DNA from: Achromobacter veterisilvae | GTDB lineage: Bacteria; Pseudomonadota; Gammaproteobacteria; Burkholderiales; Burkholderiaceae_B | Assembly (NCBI RefSeq): GCF_900496975.1 | Contig: NZ_UFQC01000025.1 | Span: forward strand, 1 to 64,000 | Direction of reading: 5' to 3' | DNA length: 64,000 bases | In this document: positions 52,041-60,129 of the stretch, in pieces | Numbering within the stretch: position 1 is the first letter of the stretch | Layout: each line of letters begins with the position of its first letter | Position numbers and translations under genes: made by a program | The notes under the pieces: generated by a model | Told to the model about the DNA's origin: nothing | Database searches by the model: none | The model's input: the letters and a program-made list of their open reading frames with translations, nothing else

Positions 52041-52625
52041 CTATAGCGGCCGGAATGCGTACCAGGCCATGGCGGGCAGTTCGCGGAAGATCGAATAGAG
52101 GTCGCGCCCTTCGAAAAAGGACGGGTAGCCCCCGCTGACGTCCACGATGCCGTGGCGCCTCAGCGCCAGCACGGTGCGCGGAACGTGGAAGTACTGCGTG
52201 ACGGCCATGGCGCTGGTGTAGCCGTGCGCCCGCATGTAGGCGGCCGCGTGCCGCGCAGTGGCCCAGGTGTCCACGCCCGCGCTGTCGGTCGCGATGCGTT
52301 CGGCGGGCACGCCGCGCGCCAGCAGATAGTCGCGCATCGCGGCCGCTTCGTCGGCGCCTTGCGGGTCCACGCCGCCGCTGACGAACACGACGCGGCATTG
52401 CCCGGCCGCATAGCAGGCATGGGCGCGGTCCAGCCGGGCCGCGAGCCGGGGCGAGGGCCGTCCGTCGGCTTGCACGGTATTGCCCAGCACGACGGCCACG
52501 TCGGCGCTGCGCGCGCCGGCAAGCAGGCCGGCGGTGGCCAGCGCGGCGGCCGCCAATAGTACCGCCGCGGCCAGGACGGCGGCGCATCGCGCCAGGCGGT
52601 GTCGGATTCGTCGTGGGCGGGGCAT
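52041..52625 (-). CDS. SanA/YdcF-like DUF218 membrane-anchored protein
   Basis: A 194-residue protein with an N-terminal transmembrane anchor (about residues 12-38) and a DUF218 domain: VAVVLGNTVQADGRPSPRLA, RVVFVSGGVDPQGADEAAAM, YFHVPRTVLALRR. SanA/ElyC/YdcF proteins act at the envelope in peptidoglycan or lipid-carrier metabolism, or vancomycin tolerance; the specific role is unknown. ATG 52625 begins a basic N-terminus; upstream codons overlap the sigma promoter. Confidence 0.85.
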   Translation of the reverse strand: MPRPRRIRHRLARCAAVLAAAVLLAAAALATAGLLAGARSADVAVVLGNTVQADGRPSPRLAARLDRAHACYAAGQCRVVFVSGGVDPQGADEAAAMRDYLLARGVPAERIATDSAGVDTWATARHAAAYMRAHGYTSAMAVTQYFHVPRTVLALRRHGIVDVSGGYPSFFEGRDLYSIFRELPAMAWYAFRPL

Positions 52626-52736
52626 GGGGGCGCGGGAAGATGGGTCTGGACCGGCATTGTGCAGCAGAAGGAAGACGCCTGCTGGCGTGGAGCGCAGCGG
52701 GCCGCGATCCCGGCGCAGTTGCCGTGAGGTTTCCGT

Positions 52737-52759
52737 AATGAGAATCATGATTGATAATG
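52737..52759. promoter_or_regulatory. Fur box before second FecI-like sigma gene
   Basis: AATGAGAATCATGATTGATA and the next bases strongly resemble the Fur consensus, with GAGAATCAT and ATTGATAAT halves. It lies 37-59 bases upstream of the sigma start. Confidence 0.8.
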
Positions 52760-52795
52760 CCGGCCTTCCCCTCTTGTCCGGCCCGCCGCCTTTCC

Positions 52796-53302
52796 ATGTC
52801 CCGCCGCCCTTCGTCCGAAAAAGGCTGGCTCGCCCATTATCGCGAGCTGATCGGGACGTGGACGCGCCGCAGCGGCAGCCGGCATGACGCCGAGGACGCC
52901 GCGCATGACGTGGTGGCGAACATGCTGCGCAACGGCGACGCCGCGGTCCTGGACCCCAAGGCCTATTTGTACGGCGCGAGCCAGAACCGCCTGAACGGCG
53001 AGATCCGGCGGCAGTCGCGGCGCGAACAGGTCAGCCTGGACGAACTGCCGGACGCCGAGCATCCGGCGCAGGCCGATCCCGAATCCGCGATCCGCGCCGC
53101 GCAATTGGCCGATGCCTTGAAGGCGGCGCTTGCCGAGCTGCCGTTGAAGGTCCAGCAGGTTTTCCTGTGGAACAAGCTGGAAGGCTATACGCAGGCCGAG
53201 ATCGCGCGGAAACTCGGGTTGACGCAAAGCACGGTGGAAAAGCATATGAAACGCGCGCTGTCGCACATCCATGACCGGTTGCAAGATCATGCGCCGCACT
53301 GA
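52796..53302 (+). CDS. FecI-like ECF sigma factor (system 2)
   Basis: A 168-residue iron-starvation sigma factor with region 2 at about residues 15-70 (YRELIGTWTRRSGSRHDAED, AYLYGASQNRLNGEIRRQSR) and region 4 at about 105-155 (LAELPLKVQQVFLWNKLEGY, GLTQSTVEKHMKRALSHI). ATG 52796 is 37 bases past the Fur box. The FecR gene overlaps its end. It should act on the receptor promoter at 54354. Confidence 0.93.
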   Translation: MSRRPSSEKGWLAHYRELIGTWTRRSGSRHDAEDAAHDVVANMLRNGDAAVLDPKAYLYGASQNRLNGEIRRQSRREQVSLDELPDAEHPAQADPESAIRAAQLADALKAALAELPLKVQQVFLWNKLEGYTQAEIARKLGLTQSTVEKHMKRALSHIHDRLQDHAPH

Positions 53303-54287
53303 CCCCAGCCCCGGCGCGGCCCGGACGCCGCAGGCCGTGCGCGACCAGGCCGTGCACTGGTTCTCGCGCGAGCGCCTGGGCGTGCTCGATGAGCAGGAGC
53401 GCCAGGCGCGCGACGCCTGGCTGGCGGCGGATCCGGAGCACGAACGCCAGTACCGTTCGATAGAGGCTTTGTGGCGGGTGGCCGACAGCCTGCCCCGCGA
53501 GGAGTCGCGGGCCATTCTGGAACGGACCGAAGAGGCGCCCGCTACGCGCCGCCGCCGGTTCGCCGCGGGATTGGCGGCTGCCTGTGCCTTGACCCTGGCC
53601 GTCGGCGTGCTCGGCCCCAGACTGTGGGCCCCCGAAGCGGAGTTCAGCCAATTGCTGGCCACGGCCAAGGGCGAACGCAATCGCTTCGTCCTGCCCGACG
53701 GCTCGCTGCTGGAATTGAATACCGACACGCGCGCCCGGGTCGCGCTCTATGCCGACCGCCGCGAGGTGGAGCTGACGGCGGGCGAGATCCTGTTCACCGT
53801 CAGCCCCGATGCCGCGCGGCCCTTCATCGTCGAGGCGGGCGAGTCGCAGGTGCGGGTAACGGGCACGCGCTTCAATGTCCGGCGCGAGGGCGCCACGGTA
53901 GCCCTTGCGGTGGAAGAGGGCAGCGTGGCGTTCTCGGCCGGTTCCTGGTGGAACCGTACGACCCGTGCCCTGACGGCGGGCTATGTGCTGCGCCATGCGC
54001 AGGGCGAGCCGCTGGCCGCGCCCCATCAGGAAAACGTGGCGGCGATTACCGCCTGGCAGCGCGGCCGGCTGGTGTTTCGCGACACCCCCTTGTCGCAGGT
54101 GGTGGCCGAGCTGAACCGCTATCTGCGCGAGCCGCTGCGGATCGACGACAGGACGCTGGCGCAGTTGCGCGTGGCGGGCACACTGCCGATCGACGAGCCC
54201 GAGTCGGTGCTGGCGGTATTGCCCCGGATCGCGCCCGTGATCGTCTTGTATCCGGCCGATGGGAGCAGGGTGCTGGCGCCGCGTTAG
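53289..54287 (+). CDS. FecR-like anti-sigma/signal transducer (system 2)
   Basis: A ~332-residue FecR protein: DUF4880 N-terminus (about residues 15-65), one transmembrane helix (about 88-105), FecR domain (about 120-215; NRFVLPDGSLLELNTDTRAR, RPFIVEAGESQVRVTGTRFN) and a DUF4974-like C-terminus (WQRGRLVFRDTPLSQVVAEL). I chose ATG 53289, which gives the same 14-base overlap with the sigma gene as in system 1; ATG 53271 is possible. It relays the receptor's signal to the sigma factor. Confidence 0.92.
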   Translation: MRRTDPSPGAARTPQAVRDQAVHWFSRERLGVLDEQERQARDAWLAADPEHERQYRSIEALWRVADSLPREESRAILERTEEAPATRRRRFAAGLAAACALTLAVGVLGPRLWAPEAEFSQLLATAKGERNRFVLPDGSLLELNTDTRARVALYADRREVELTAGEILFTVSPDAARPFIVEAGESQVRVTGTRFNVRREGATVALAVEEGSVAFSAGSWWNRTTRALTAGYVLRHAQGEPLAAPHQENVAAITAWQRGRLVFRDTPLSQVVAELNRYLREPLRIDDRTLAQLRVAGTLPIDEPESVLAVLPRIAPVIVLYPADGSRVLAPR

Positions 54288-54330
54288 GCGGGCAGGTTCC
54301 TGGCGCGCGTCTATGAATCATTTTGTTTCA

Positions 54331-54351
54331 AATAATATAGCGAGAATCATT
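54331..54351. promoter_or_regulatory. Fur-box-like sequence beside receptor promoter (system 2)
   Basis: AATAATATAGCGAGAATCAT lies two bases before the predicted ECF promoter. It would allow direct Fur control of the receptor in addition to the sigma factor. Confidence 0.5.
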
Positions 54352-54353
54352 CC

Positions 54354-54379
54354 GGAATTTTCCCCGGCGTGGCGTCTAT
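54354..54379 (+). promoter_or_regulatory. Predicted FecI-type ECF promoter (system 2 receptor)
   Basis: GGAATTTT followed by CCCC and then CGTCTAT aligns without gaps to the site at 28051-28076. It lies 134 bases before the receptor start and downstream of the FecR stop. Confidence 0.6.
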
Positions 54380-54428
54380 CCCTAGACGGGGCGGATCCAC
54401 GCAAGTCGATCCTGGCCCTGCTAGCAAC

Positions 54429-54460
54429 CTTTGGCCAAGGGTGCCGGGCGCAAATCGCGC
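54429..54460 (+). promoter_or_regulatory. Conserved receptor leader element, copy 2
   Basis: CTTTGGCCAAGGG (54429-54441) is followed by GGGCGC-AAAT-CGCGC, a weaker version of the hairpin in copy 1. It ends 47 bases from the TGGCCA motif to the receptor start, nearly the same distance as in system 1. Confidence 0.55.
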
Positions 54461-54487
54461 GGGCAGTTACTGGAATTTTTTCTCAAT

Positions 54488-56854
54488 ATGGACAAGCAAG
54501 TGATTCGGCGCGCGACGGCTGCGCGCAAGACTGCATGGACTGGCCCGCGTGCCGGATGCCATGCCCTGGCCATTGCCGTGGCGCTGGCTTGCGGGGTTCC
54601 CGCGGCCGCGCTGGCGCAGACGGCGCCGGTGCAGATCAGCATTACCGCCCAGCCTTTGGGCGATGCACTGATCCAGTTGGGCGAGCAGGCCTCGCTGGTG
54701 ATCTTCTATCTGCCTGAAACCGTGCGCGGCCGGAATGCGCCGGCGGTGATGGGCCGTCTGACTCCGGACGACGCATTGCGCGACCTGCTGGCGGGCACAG
54801 GCATCGCCTTCAAACGCGAGGGACGCAACGTTTCGTTGAGTTTGCCGTCTTCCGGCGCGACGCAACTGGAACCGGTGACGGTGCATGGCGTTGCTGCGGG
54901 CACGGCGGACAGCTACGTCGCGCTGCGCAGCGCCAGCGGCAAGCTGGACGTGCCGCTGATCGAGACGCCGCGGTCAGTATCGATCGTGACGCAGGAGCAG
55001 ATCAAGATGCAGGCGCCCCGCAGCGTGGAAGCCGCGCTGGCCTATACGCCGGGCGTGCAGACGGAAGTATCGGGGTCGAGCGACGTACGGATGGTCGGGG
55101 CGGTGATCCGTGGATTCAGCGATGGCAGCGCCTATTACAAGGACGGCTTGAAGCAGTTGTCCGCCGGCACCTACGGGTCGTGGAACGACAGCCTGGATGA
55201 TCTCGACAGCATCGAGGTGCTGAAGGGCCCGGCATCGGTGCTGTACGGCCAGGGCCGTCCCGGCGGCGTGATCAACATGGTGTCCAAGCGCCCCGCGCCG
55301 GACCACGTCAACAGCGTGGGCTTGAGCTACGGCACCTACAACCGCCGCCAGGTCACGGCGGATCTGGGCGGCGCGTTCGACGAGGACGACAAGGTCCTGT
55401 ATCGCTTGAACGTCACGGGCCGCAAGAGCGACGGACGCACCGACGGATCCCGGGACGACCGGATTTCGGTAGCGCCGACCGTGCTGTGGAACCTCACGAA
55501 CCAGACGCGCCTGACCGTGCTGGGCACGTATTCGAAGGAACGCGGCACGCCCAAGAGCTGGTGGCCGAATCTCTACACCTATCCCGAGATCGCGGACCTG
55601 CCGCTGCACCGCGGGGCGGGCGATCCCGATTTCGATCGTTTCGATCGCGATACCAAGTCCATCGGTTATGCCTTTGAACACGACACGGACAATGGCTGGC
55701 GCCTGCGCCAGAATCTGCGCTATTCGGAAATCGACATCGATTACCGCCACATCTACGCCATGGACCTACTGGCCGACAAGCGCACGGTAACGCGCGGCAG
55801 CCTGGCGCAGCGCACGCACGGCCAGACGCTGGCGGTGGATAGCCGCGCGTCCAGGGACTTCGTGTGGGGCGGCTTGCAGCACACGTTCGCGGTCGGCGTG
55901 GATTTCTTGCGGTACCAGGAGAACGACGCGCTGGGGTTTGGCTGGGACGTGCCCAACCTGGACATCTACAAGCCGGTGTACGGCCTGCATGTGGATGATC
56001 CCGAGATGGAAAAATCGCAAAGCGCGCTGAAGCAGACGGGCATCTACACGCTGAACCAGTTGAAGTGGAACCGCTGGGTCGGCAATGTCAGCCTGCGTCG
56101 CGATTTTGCGACGATGACCCGCAGCAGCGCGACGCAGCCCGAGGTCAAGGATTCGGCCACCACGGGCAGTGCGGGGCTGCTCTATTTGTTCGACAGCGGT
56201 TTTGCGCCCTATGTCAGCTATTCCACGGCGTTCGACCCGATCGTCGGCCAGCAATTCGACGGCAGCGCCTTCAAGCCGCGCGAAGGCAAGCAGTATGAGG
56301 CCGGCCTGAAGTACCAGCCGCCCGGCACCGATGCCTTGTTCACCGCGGCGGTGTTCGATATCCGCCAGACCAACGTGACGACGCAGGATCCGGACCATCC
56401 GCGTTTCAATGTGCAGACGGGGGAAGTGCGCTCGACTGGCCTGGAGCTGGAAGCCAAGTTCCCGTTGTCGAGCGAACTGCGCGTGATGGCCGGCTATACC
56501 TATCTGGATCCGCGCACGACGAAGAGCAGCCGGCCGCAGGAAGAGGGCCGCCAGACCCCGCAGACGGCGCGGCAGACGGCCAGCCTGTGGCTGGATTACC
56601 GGCCGCGCCAAGTCCAGGGCCTGATGCTGGGCGCCGGCGTGCGCTACCGCGGCAAGTCGCCGTTGAACACCGCGGTTGATGGGACCACGCCGTACAACCC
56701 CGCGTTCACGCTGGCGGACGTGGCGGTCGCCTACGAGACTCCGCGCTACCGTATTGCGCTGAACATCAACAATGTTTTTGACAAGCGCTATTACACCTAT
56801 ACGTTCCGCGGCATGGAGCGCGAAACGACGTTGAGCCTGAACTACTACTGGTAG
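54488..56854 (+). CDS. TonB-dependent siderophore receptor with signalling domain (system 2)
   Basis: A 788-residue FecA/FpvA-type receptor. Signal peptide ends ALAQT (about residue 44); STN signalling domain at 48-118 (ISITAQPLGDALIQLGEQAS, LTPDDALRDLLAGTGIAF); TonB-box-like PVTVHG near 130; plug at about 155-265 (IETPRSVSIVTQEQIKMQAP, IEVLKGPASVLYGQGRPGGV); barrel ending NINNVFDKRYYTYTF and a terminal tryptophan (LNYYW). ATG 54488 is used. It shows the FhuA/FecA-like siderophore-receptor pattern; ligand unknown. Signal passes to FecR at 53289. Confidence 0.93.
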   Translation: MDKQVIRRATAARKTAWTGPRAGCHALAIAVALACGVPAAALAQTAPVQISITAQPLGDALIQLGEQASLVIFYLPETVRGRNAPAVMGRLTPDDALRDLLAGTGIAFKREGRNVSLSLPSSGATQLEPVTVHGVAAGTADSYVALRSASGKLDVPLIETPRSVSIVTQEQIKMQAPRSVEAALAYTPGVQTEVSGSSDVRMVGAVIRGFSDGSAYYKDGLKQLSAGTYGSWNDSLDDLDSIEVLKGPASVLYGQGRPGGVINMVSKRPAPDHVNSVGLSYGTYNRRQVTADLGGAFDEDDKVLYRLNVTGRKSDGRTDGSRDDRISVAPTVLWNLTNQTRLTVLGTYSKERGTPKSWWPNLYTYPEIADLPLHRGAGDPDFDRFDRDTKSIGYAFEHDTDNGWRLRQNLRYSEIDIDYRHIYAMDLLADKRTVTRGSLAQRTHGQTLAVDSRASRDFVWGGLQHTFAVGVDFLRYQENDALGFGWDVPNLDIYKPVYGLHVDDPEMEKSQSALKQTGIYTLNQLKWNRWVGNVSLRRDFATMTRSSATQPEVKDSATTGSAGLLYLFDSGFAPYVSYSTAFDPIVGQQFDGSAFKPREGKQYEAGLKYQPPGTDALFTAAVFDIRQTNVTTQDPDHPRFNVQTGEVRSTGLELEAKFPLSSELRVMAGYTYLDPRTTKSSRPQEEGRQTPQTARQTASLWLDYRPRQVQGLMLGAGVRYRGKSPLNTAVDGTTPYNPAFTLADVAVAYETPRYRIALNINNVFDKRYYTYTFRGMERETTLSLNYYW

Positions 56855-56857
56855 CGC

Positions 56858-57430
56858 TTATCGCTTCGGCTGGGCCCGGCACGCGCCGGCCTTCGGGCCG
56901 GGAGGGCGCAGCCGCTGCACCGACTCGCCGCTCTGCCTGGACCAGGAGGTCGCCTGCGCCGTGCCGTCCGGGCACACCGCGTATTCCTCGAAACCGTATT
57001 CGGCCGCGCCATAGCGGCATGCCACGGCGAATGCGGGGCGCGTTTCGTCGAACACGGGATTGACGTAGCCACGGCAGGGGCTGGAAGCGCTGTCGGGGTG
57101 CGGCAGTTCGCGGAAAGCCCGGTCTTGCGGACGGTACAGGAAAATGCGCGTCAGGACCTGGCCGCCGCCGCCGCTCTGGCCGATGGCGAAATCCCGGTAG
57201 CCGTCGCGGTCGACGTCCACGGACTGGAACTGGTCGACTTCTTCATCGCCGCCGAGGCGGGCCACTTCGTGTTCCGGGCCGTCGCCCACGCGCACGCGCA
57301 GGCGCTGATCCGGCAGGCCGGAGACGGTCACCACCGCGGGCAGGCCCGGAGCGACGGCGTACGGATACTCGCGCGCGCAGGCGTTCTGGCCGAGCGCGGC
57401 CAGAACGGCCCCGAACAATATTCCCTTCAC
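56858..57430 (-). CDS. Secreted protein with EF-hand/FG-GAP-like loop, unknown function
   Basis: A 190-residue protein with a signal peptide (MKGILFGAVLAALGQNACA) and a DVDRDGYRDFAIG segment near residue 72, like the calcium loop of FG-GAP or XAC2610-type proteins. Four later cysteines (SSPCRGY, AVACRYG, AVCPDG, GACRAQ) may form disulfides. Resemblance to XAC2610-like lysozyme-inhibitor proteins is tentative. It ends three bases from the convergent receptor stop. Confidence 0.65.
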   Translation of the reverse strand: MKGILFGAVLAALGQNACAREYPYAVAPGLPAVVTVSGLPDQRLRVRVGDGPEHEVARLGGDEEVDQFQSVDVDRDGYRDFAIGQSGGGGQVLTRIFLYRPQDRAFRELPHPDSASSPCRGYVNPVFDETRPAFAVACRYGAAEYGFEEYAVCPDGTAQATSWSRQSGESVQRLRPPGPKAGACRAQPKR

Positions 57431-57573
57431 GTGGATGTCCTTGCGCTGGAATGGGTGACGGGGATTATGCCGCAGCGGGCCGCGGGTTTACGAGAGTCGC
57501 GCGCCGGCGGGCGGCGGAGCGATCGTGGGTAGAATCCCAGGATAGGCAAGACCGTCCGGAACGCGCCCGCGCC

Positions 57574-57975
57574 ATGAATTTTCCGTTTCCCATCCGCCAA
57601 GAATGCCCGCCGGGCGCCTGTGTGTGCGACCGCGACCGGCTGCTGGCCGATCCCGTGGCGGACGTCCGCGTCCTGCGGCTGACCAAGGAAGAAGAGAAAC
57701 GCCTGGTCGCCCGGCTGGAGAACCTGGCCAGCCTGGAGGACCTGCGGGTCATGCAGGGACGCATCCAGGCGCAGTTGGGCATCGTGGTCAGGATCACGCC
57801 CAGCGAAAACGAGGTGCGCACCTCGCGCGGTATTTCGATCCAGCTCGACGACCAGCCGGGGCTGTGCCGCAAGACGCGCGCCGCCATTCCCGCCGCCATC
57901 CGCCGCAGCTTCGACAGCCGGCCAGAAATCGTCTATGCGCTGCTGAACGAGCGCGACCTGCTCCACGGCGCCTGA
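57574..57975 (+). CDS. Hypothetical protein (133 aa)
   Basis: A 133-residue soluble protein that I do not recognise. The N-terminus has three cysteines (RQECPPGACVCDRDRLL), then a helical region with many charged residues (RLTKEEEKRLVARLENLASL) and a second half with LGIVVRITPSENEVRTSRGI. A fourth cysteine follows in GLCRKTRA. The CxxxxCxC cluster could bind metal. A -10-like TAGAAT lies at 57530. Codon use matches its neighbours, supporting a real gene. Confidence 0.7.
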   Translation: MNFPFPIRQECPPGACVCDRDRLLADPVADVRVLRLTKEEEKRLVARLENLASLEDLRVMQGRIQAQLGIVVRITPSENEVRTSRGISIQLDDQPGLCRKTRAAIPAAIRRSFDSRPEIVYALLNERDLLHGA

Positions 57976-57981
57976 GCGCGT

Positions 57982-58602
57982 TCAGGAACGCTTGCCGCCC
58001 GCCGGCGCGCGGCAGGGCGCCAGCGGCACGACGTCGGCGGGCGCGCGGCCGGCTTCCGGCCGGGTGGCGTCCCGCTTCTTGCCCGGGCGGGCGGGATAGA
58101 TCAGCAACACCGCGCTGCCGGCTTCCAGCTTGGGCCCGAGCTTCGAGCCATAGGCCACCGTCCAGCCGCGCACGGCCAGCGGCGCCAGCGTGTAGGGCAC
58201 GGCCGAACCGGGCGAGACGTGCGCCACCTTGCCGGCGTACAGGTCTTCCTGGCGGGTCTCCACGCCCTGGACGGAAACATAGGTCGCGATGCTGACCAGC
58301 GCGACGGAATCCCCGTGGCGGCCGAGCACGGCGGTCTTGTACTTGCCGGCCGGGATGTCGGCGAGCTCCACGCTGAGATTCCCGGCGGCCTGGCCGCCGG
58401 CGTCCAGGCGCACGCCGGCGATGTCGGCGCGGGCCAGCGGCCCCGTCCCCGTGTTGCGCACGCGGACGCTGTATTCCCCGGAGGTGCCCGTCACCGTGCA
58501 GACCTCGACGCCGTAGGCGGGCGAGGCCTGGGCGTTCGCCATGGCGGCGGCGCACAAGGCCGCCAGGAGGAAGGGCAGGGGACGAGGACGGACAGCGGGC
58601 AC
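57982..58602 (-). CDS. Secreted hypothetical protein (206 aa)
   Basis: A 206-residue exported protein: I chose GTG 58602 because AAGGAG lies six bases upstream and the N-terminus then reads as a signal peptide (RPRPLPFLLAALCAAAMANA). The mature part is beta-rich (GVEVCTVTGTSGEYSVRVRN, NTGTGPLARADIAGVRLDAG) like an immunoglobulin or chaperone-like fold, but I recognise no family. The basic tail is PGKKRDATRPEAG. It shares direction with the membrane protein at 58651, 48 bases upstream. Confidence 0.65.
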   Translation of the reverse strand: MPAVRPRPLPFLLAALCAAAMANAQASPAYGVEVCTVTGTSGEYSVRVRNTGTGPLARADIAGVRLDAGGQAAGNLSVELADIPAGKYKTAVLGRHGDSVALVSIATYVSVQGVETRQEDLYAGKVAHVSPGSAVPYTLAPLAVRGWTVAYGSKLGPKLEAGSAVLLIYPARPGKKRDATRPEAGRAPADVVPLAPCRAPAGGKRS

Positions 58603-58650
58603 GGCGGGCTCCTTGGAGGGCAGCGCGCCGGGCACGCGTTGCCTGCCCTA

Positions 58651-59046
58651 TTACACCACTTGGCGGCCGGGCGCCGCCTGTTCCCGCTTGCCGGCCAGCC
58701 AGTGGAGAACCAGCGCCAGCACCAGCAGCCCGGCCATGATGAAGCCCCAGAAGATCCAGCCGACCACCGCGATCAAGGTGCCCAGGCTGCCGGCCATGGG
58801 CAGCACTTGGTTCAGGCCTTGCGCGGCCCACACCAGGCCGGATTGCAGCGACTGTAGCCAGGCGGGATCGACCCAGGCGGCCGCCCACGCGGGCGCGACC
58901 CATTGCGACGTGTCGAACGCGGCGCCCGGCACCTGCGCCGAGGCGACGGAGGCCAGGACCCAATCGGTCAATTGCAGCGTCAGCGCCACCAGCCCCGTCC
59001 AGAGCGCGGCAAGCACGGCGAAGGCGAGCCAGATGATTTTTTTCAT
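58651..59046 (-). CDS. Small membrane protein, unknown function
   Basis: A 131-residue protein with an N-terminal hydrophobic helix (about residues 3-27: WLAFAVLAALWTGLVALTLQ), a Trp/Ala-rich middle (SQWVAPAWAAAWVDPAWLQS) and a second helix (about 90-118: IAVVGWIFWGFIMAGLLVLA). No family recognised. ATG 59046 begins MKKIIW. Probably co-transcribed with the secreted protein downstream. Confidence 0.7.
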   Translation of the reverse strand: MKKIIWLAFAVLAALWTGLVALTLQLTDWVLASVASAQVPGAAFDTSQWVAPAWAAAWVDPAWLQSLQSGLVWAAQGLNQVLPMAGSLGTLIAVVGWIFWGFIMAGLLVLALVLHWLAGKREQAAPGRQVV

Positions 59047-59129
59047 TGAAGCGGTACTCCGATATTTCAAGGGAACGCCACGATAAAGCGGATTCTATTT
59101 CCGAAAAACCAGAGCGGGTGTGACAAACA

Positions 59130-60023
59130 TTAAGAGAAAACCGAAGTTTTCGCATGCAGCAGCACGGCCTGCACCAACGGATGATGCTGCCCGCGGCGAT
59201 TGCGGATCGCGTGTATTTCCTCGTGCACTTCATCGCAGCGGGCGAGGGGGCGCAGGCCCCGCAGCAGGCCGATGTCGCCGCCGCCCAGCCGGCTCAGCGG
59301 AAACACGCCCAGCCCCCGGGCGGCGAACACCGACATGAGGGCGCTGTCTTCGAATTCCCCGACCACGTTGGGGTAGAGGCCCTGCTCGTTGAACCAGCGG
59401 TCCAGCGTCTGGCGCAGCACGGAATGGCCGGTGGGCAGCAGCACCGGCAGGCGTTCCAGGCAGCGCGGGAAATCGCGCGCGTCGGATTTGCGCACCCACT
59501 TGGCGGGGCCGTACCAGTCCACGGGGGACGACACCAGGCGGTCGCTGGTGAGCCGCAGGTTGGGGTTGGCGGGCGCGCCCTGGCCCGCCAGCACCAGATC
59601 GAGGTGGTGCTGGGCGAGTTCGCCCAGCAGTTCCTGGACCTCGCCCTCGTGGCAAGTCAGGCGCAGGTCGGGCGTGTGCAGCACCGGGCCCAGCAGGGTA
59701 TGCACGGCCAGTTTCGAAATGCCGTCGGACAGCCCCACGGCCAGGCGCATGACGGGCTTGGTGGCCGCCGCGCGGACTTCCTGGGGCAGCGCATGGCCGA
59801 TCTGGAAGATCTCCTCGGCGCGGGCGAAGGCGGCTTCGCCGGCTTCGGTGAGCGCCACGCCGCGGCCGGCCGGCTTGAGCAACTGGTGGCCCAGGTTCTT
59901 CTCCAGTTCCCGGACCTGCGCGCTGATGGTCTGGATGGCCATGTCCAGCCGTTCGGCGGCGCGCGAAAAACCGCCTTCCTTGGCGACCATCCAGAAGTAA
60001 TAGAGATGTCGGTAGTTCAGCAT
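59130..60023 (-). CDS. NhaR-like LysR-family regulator
   Basis: A 297-residue LysR protein whose start, MLNYRHLYYFWMVAKEGGFS, and QTISAQVRELEKNLGHQLL match NhaR, the sodium-responsive activator of Na+/H+ antiporter genes. The effector domain follows at about 90-290. It is divergent from a TerC-family gene (106 bases), its probable target. Whether it senses sodium is not shown by the sequence. Confidence 0.85.
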   Translation of the reverse strand: MLNYRHLYYFWMVAKEGGFSRAAERLDMAIQTISAQVRELEKNLGHQLLKPAGRGVALTEAGEAAFARAEEIFQIGHALPQEVRAAATKPVMRLAVGLSDGISKLAVHTLLGPVLHTPDLRLTCHEGEVQELLGELAQHHLDLVLAGQGAPANPNLRLTSDRLVSSPVDWYGPAKWVRKSDARDFPRCLERLPVLLPTGHSVLRQTLDRWFNEQGLYPNVVGEFEDSALMSVFAARGLGVFPLSRLGGGDIGLLRGLRPLARCDEVHEEIHAIRNRRGQHHPLVQAVLLHAKTSVFS

Positions 60024-60129
60024 CGCTCGGCTCACTTCGGTTTTTTCGAACCTTAACTCAATTTCAGGCTGATTTTTACATCGGCGTCCGATCCGGATCA
60101 TGGGGCCCTTCGAACAAGAGCGGAACATC

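Noticed and set aside
60024..60129. Manganese (yybP-ykoY) riboswitch before the TerC-family gene
   Set aside because: The leader is short, lies in a divergent promoter and lacks the conserved paired loops of that riboswitch.
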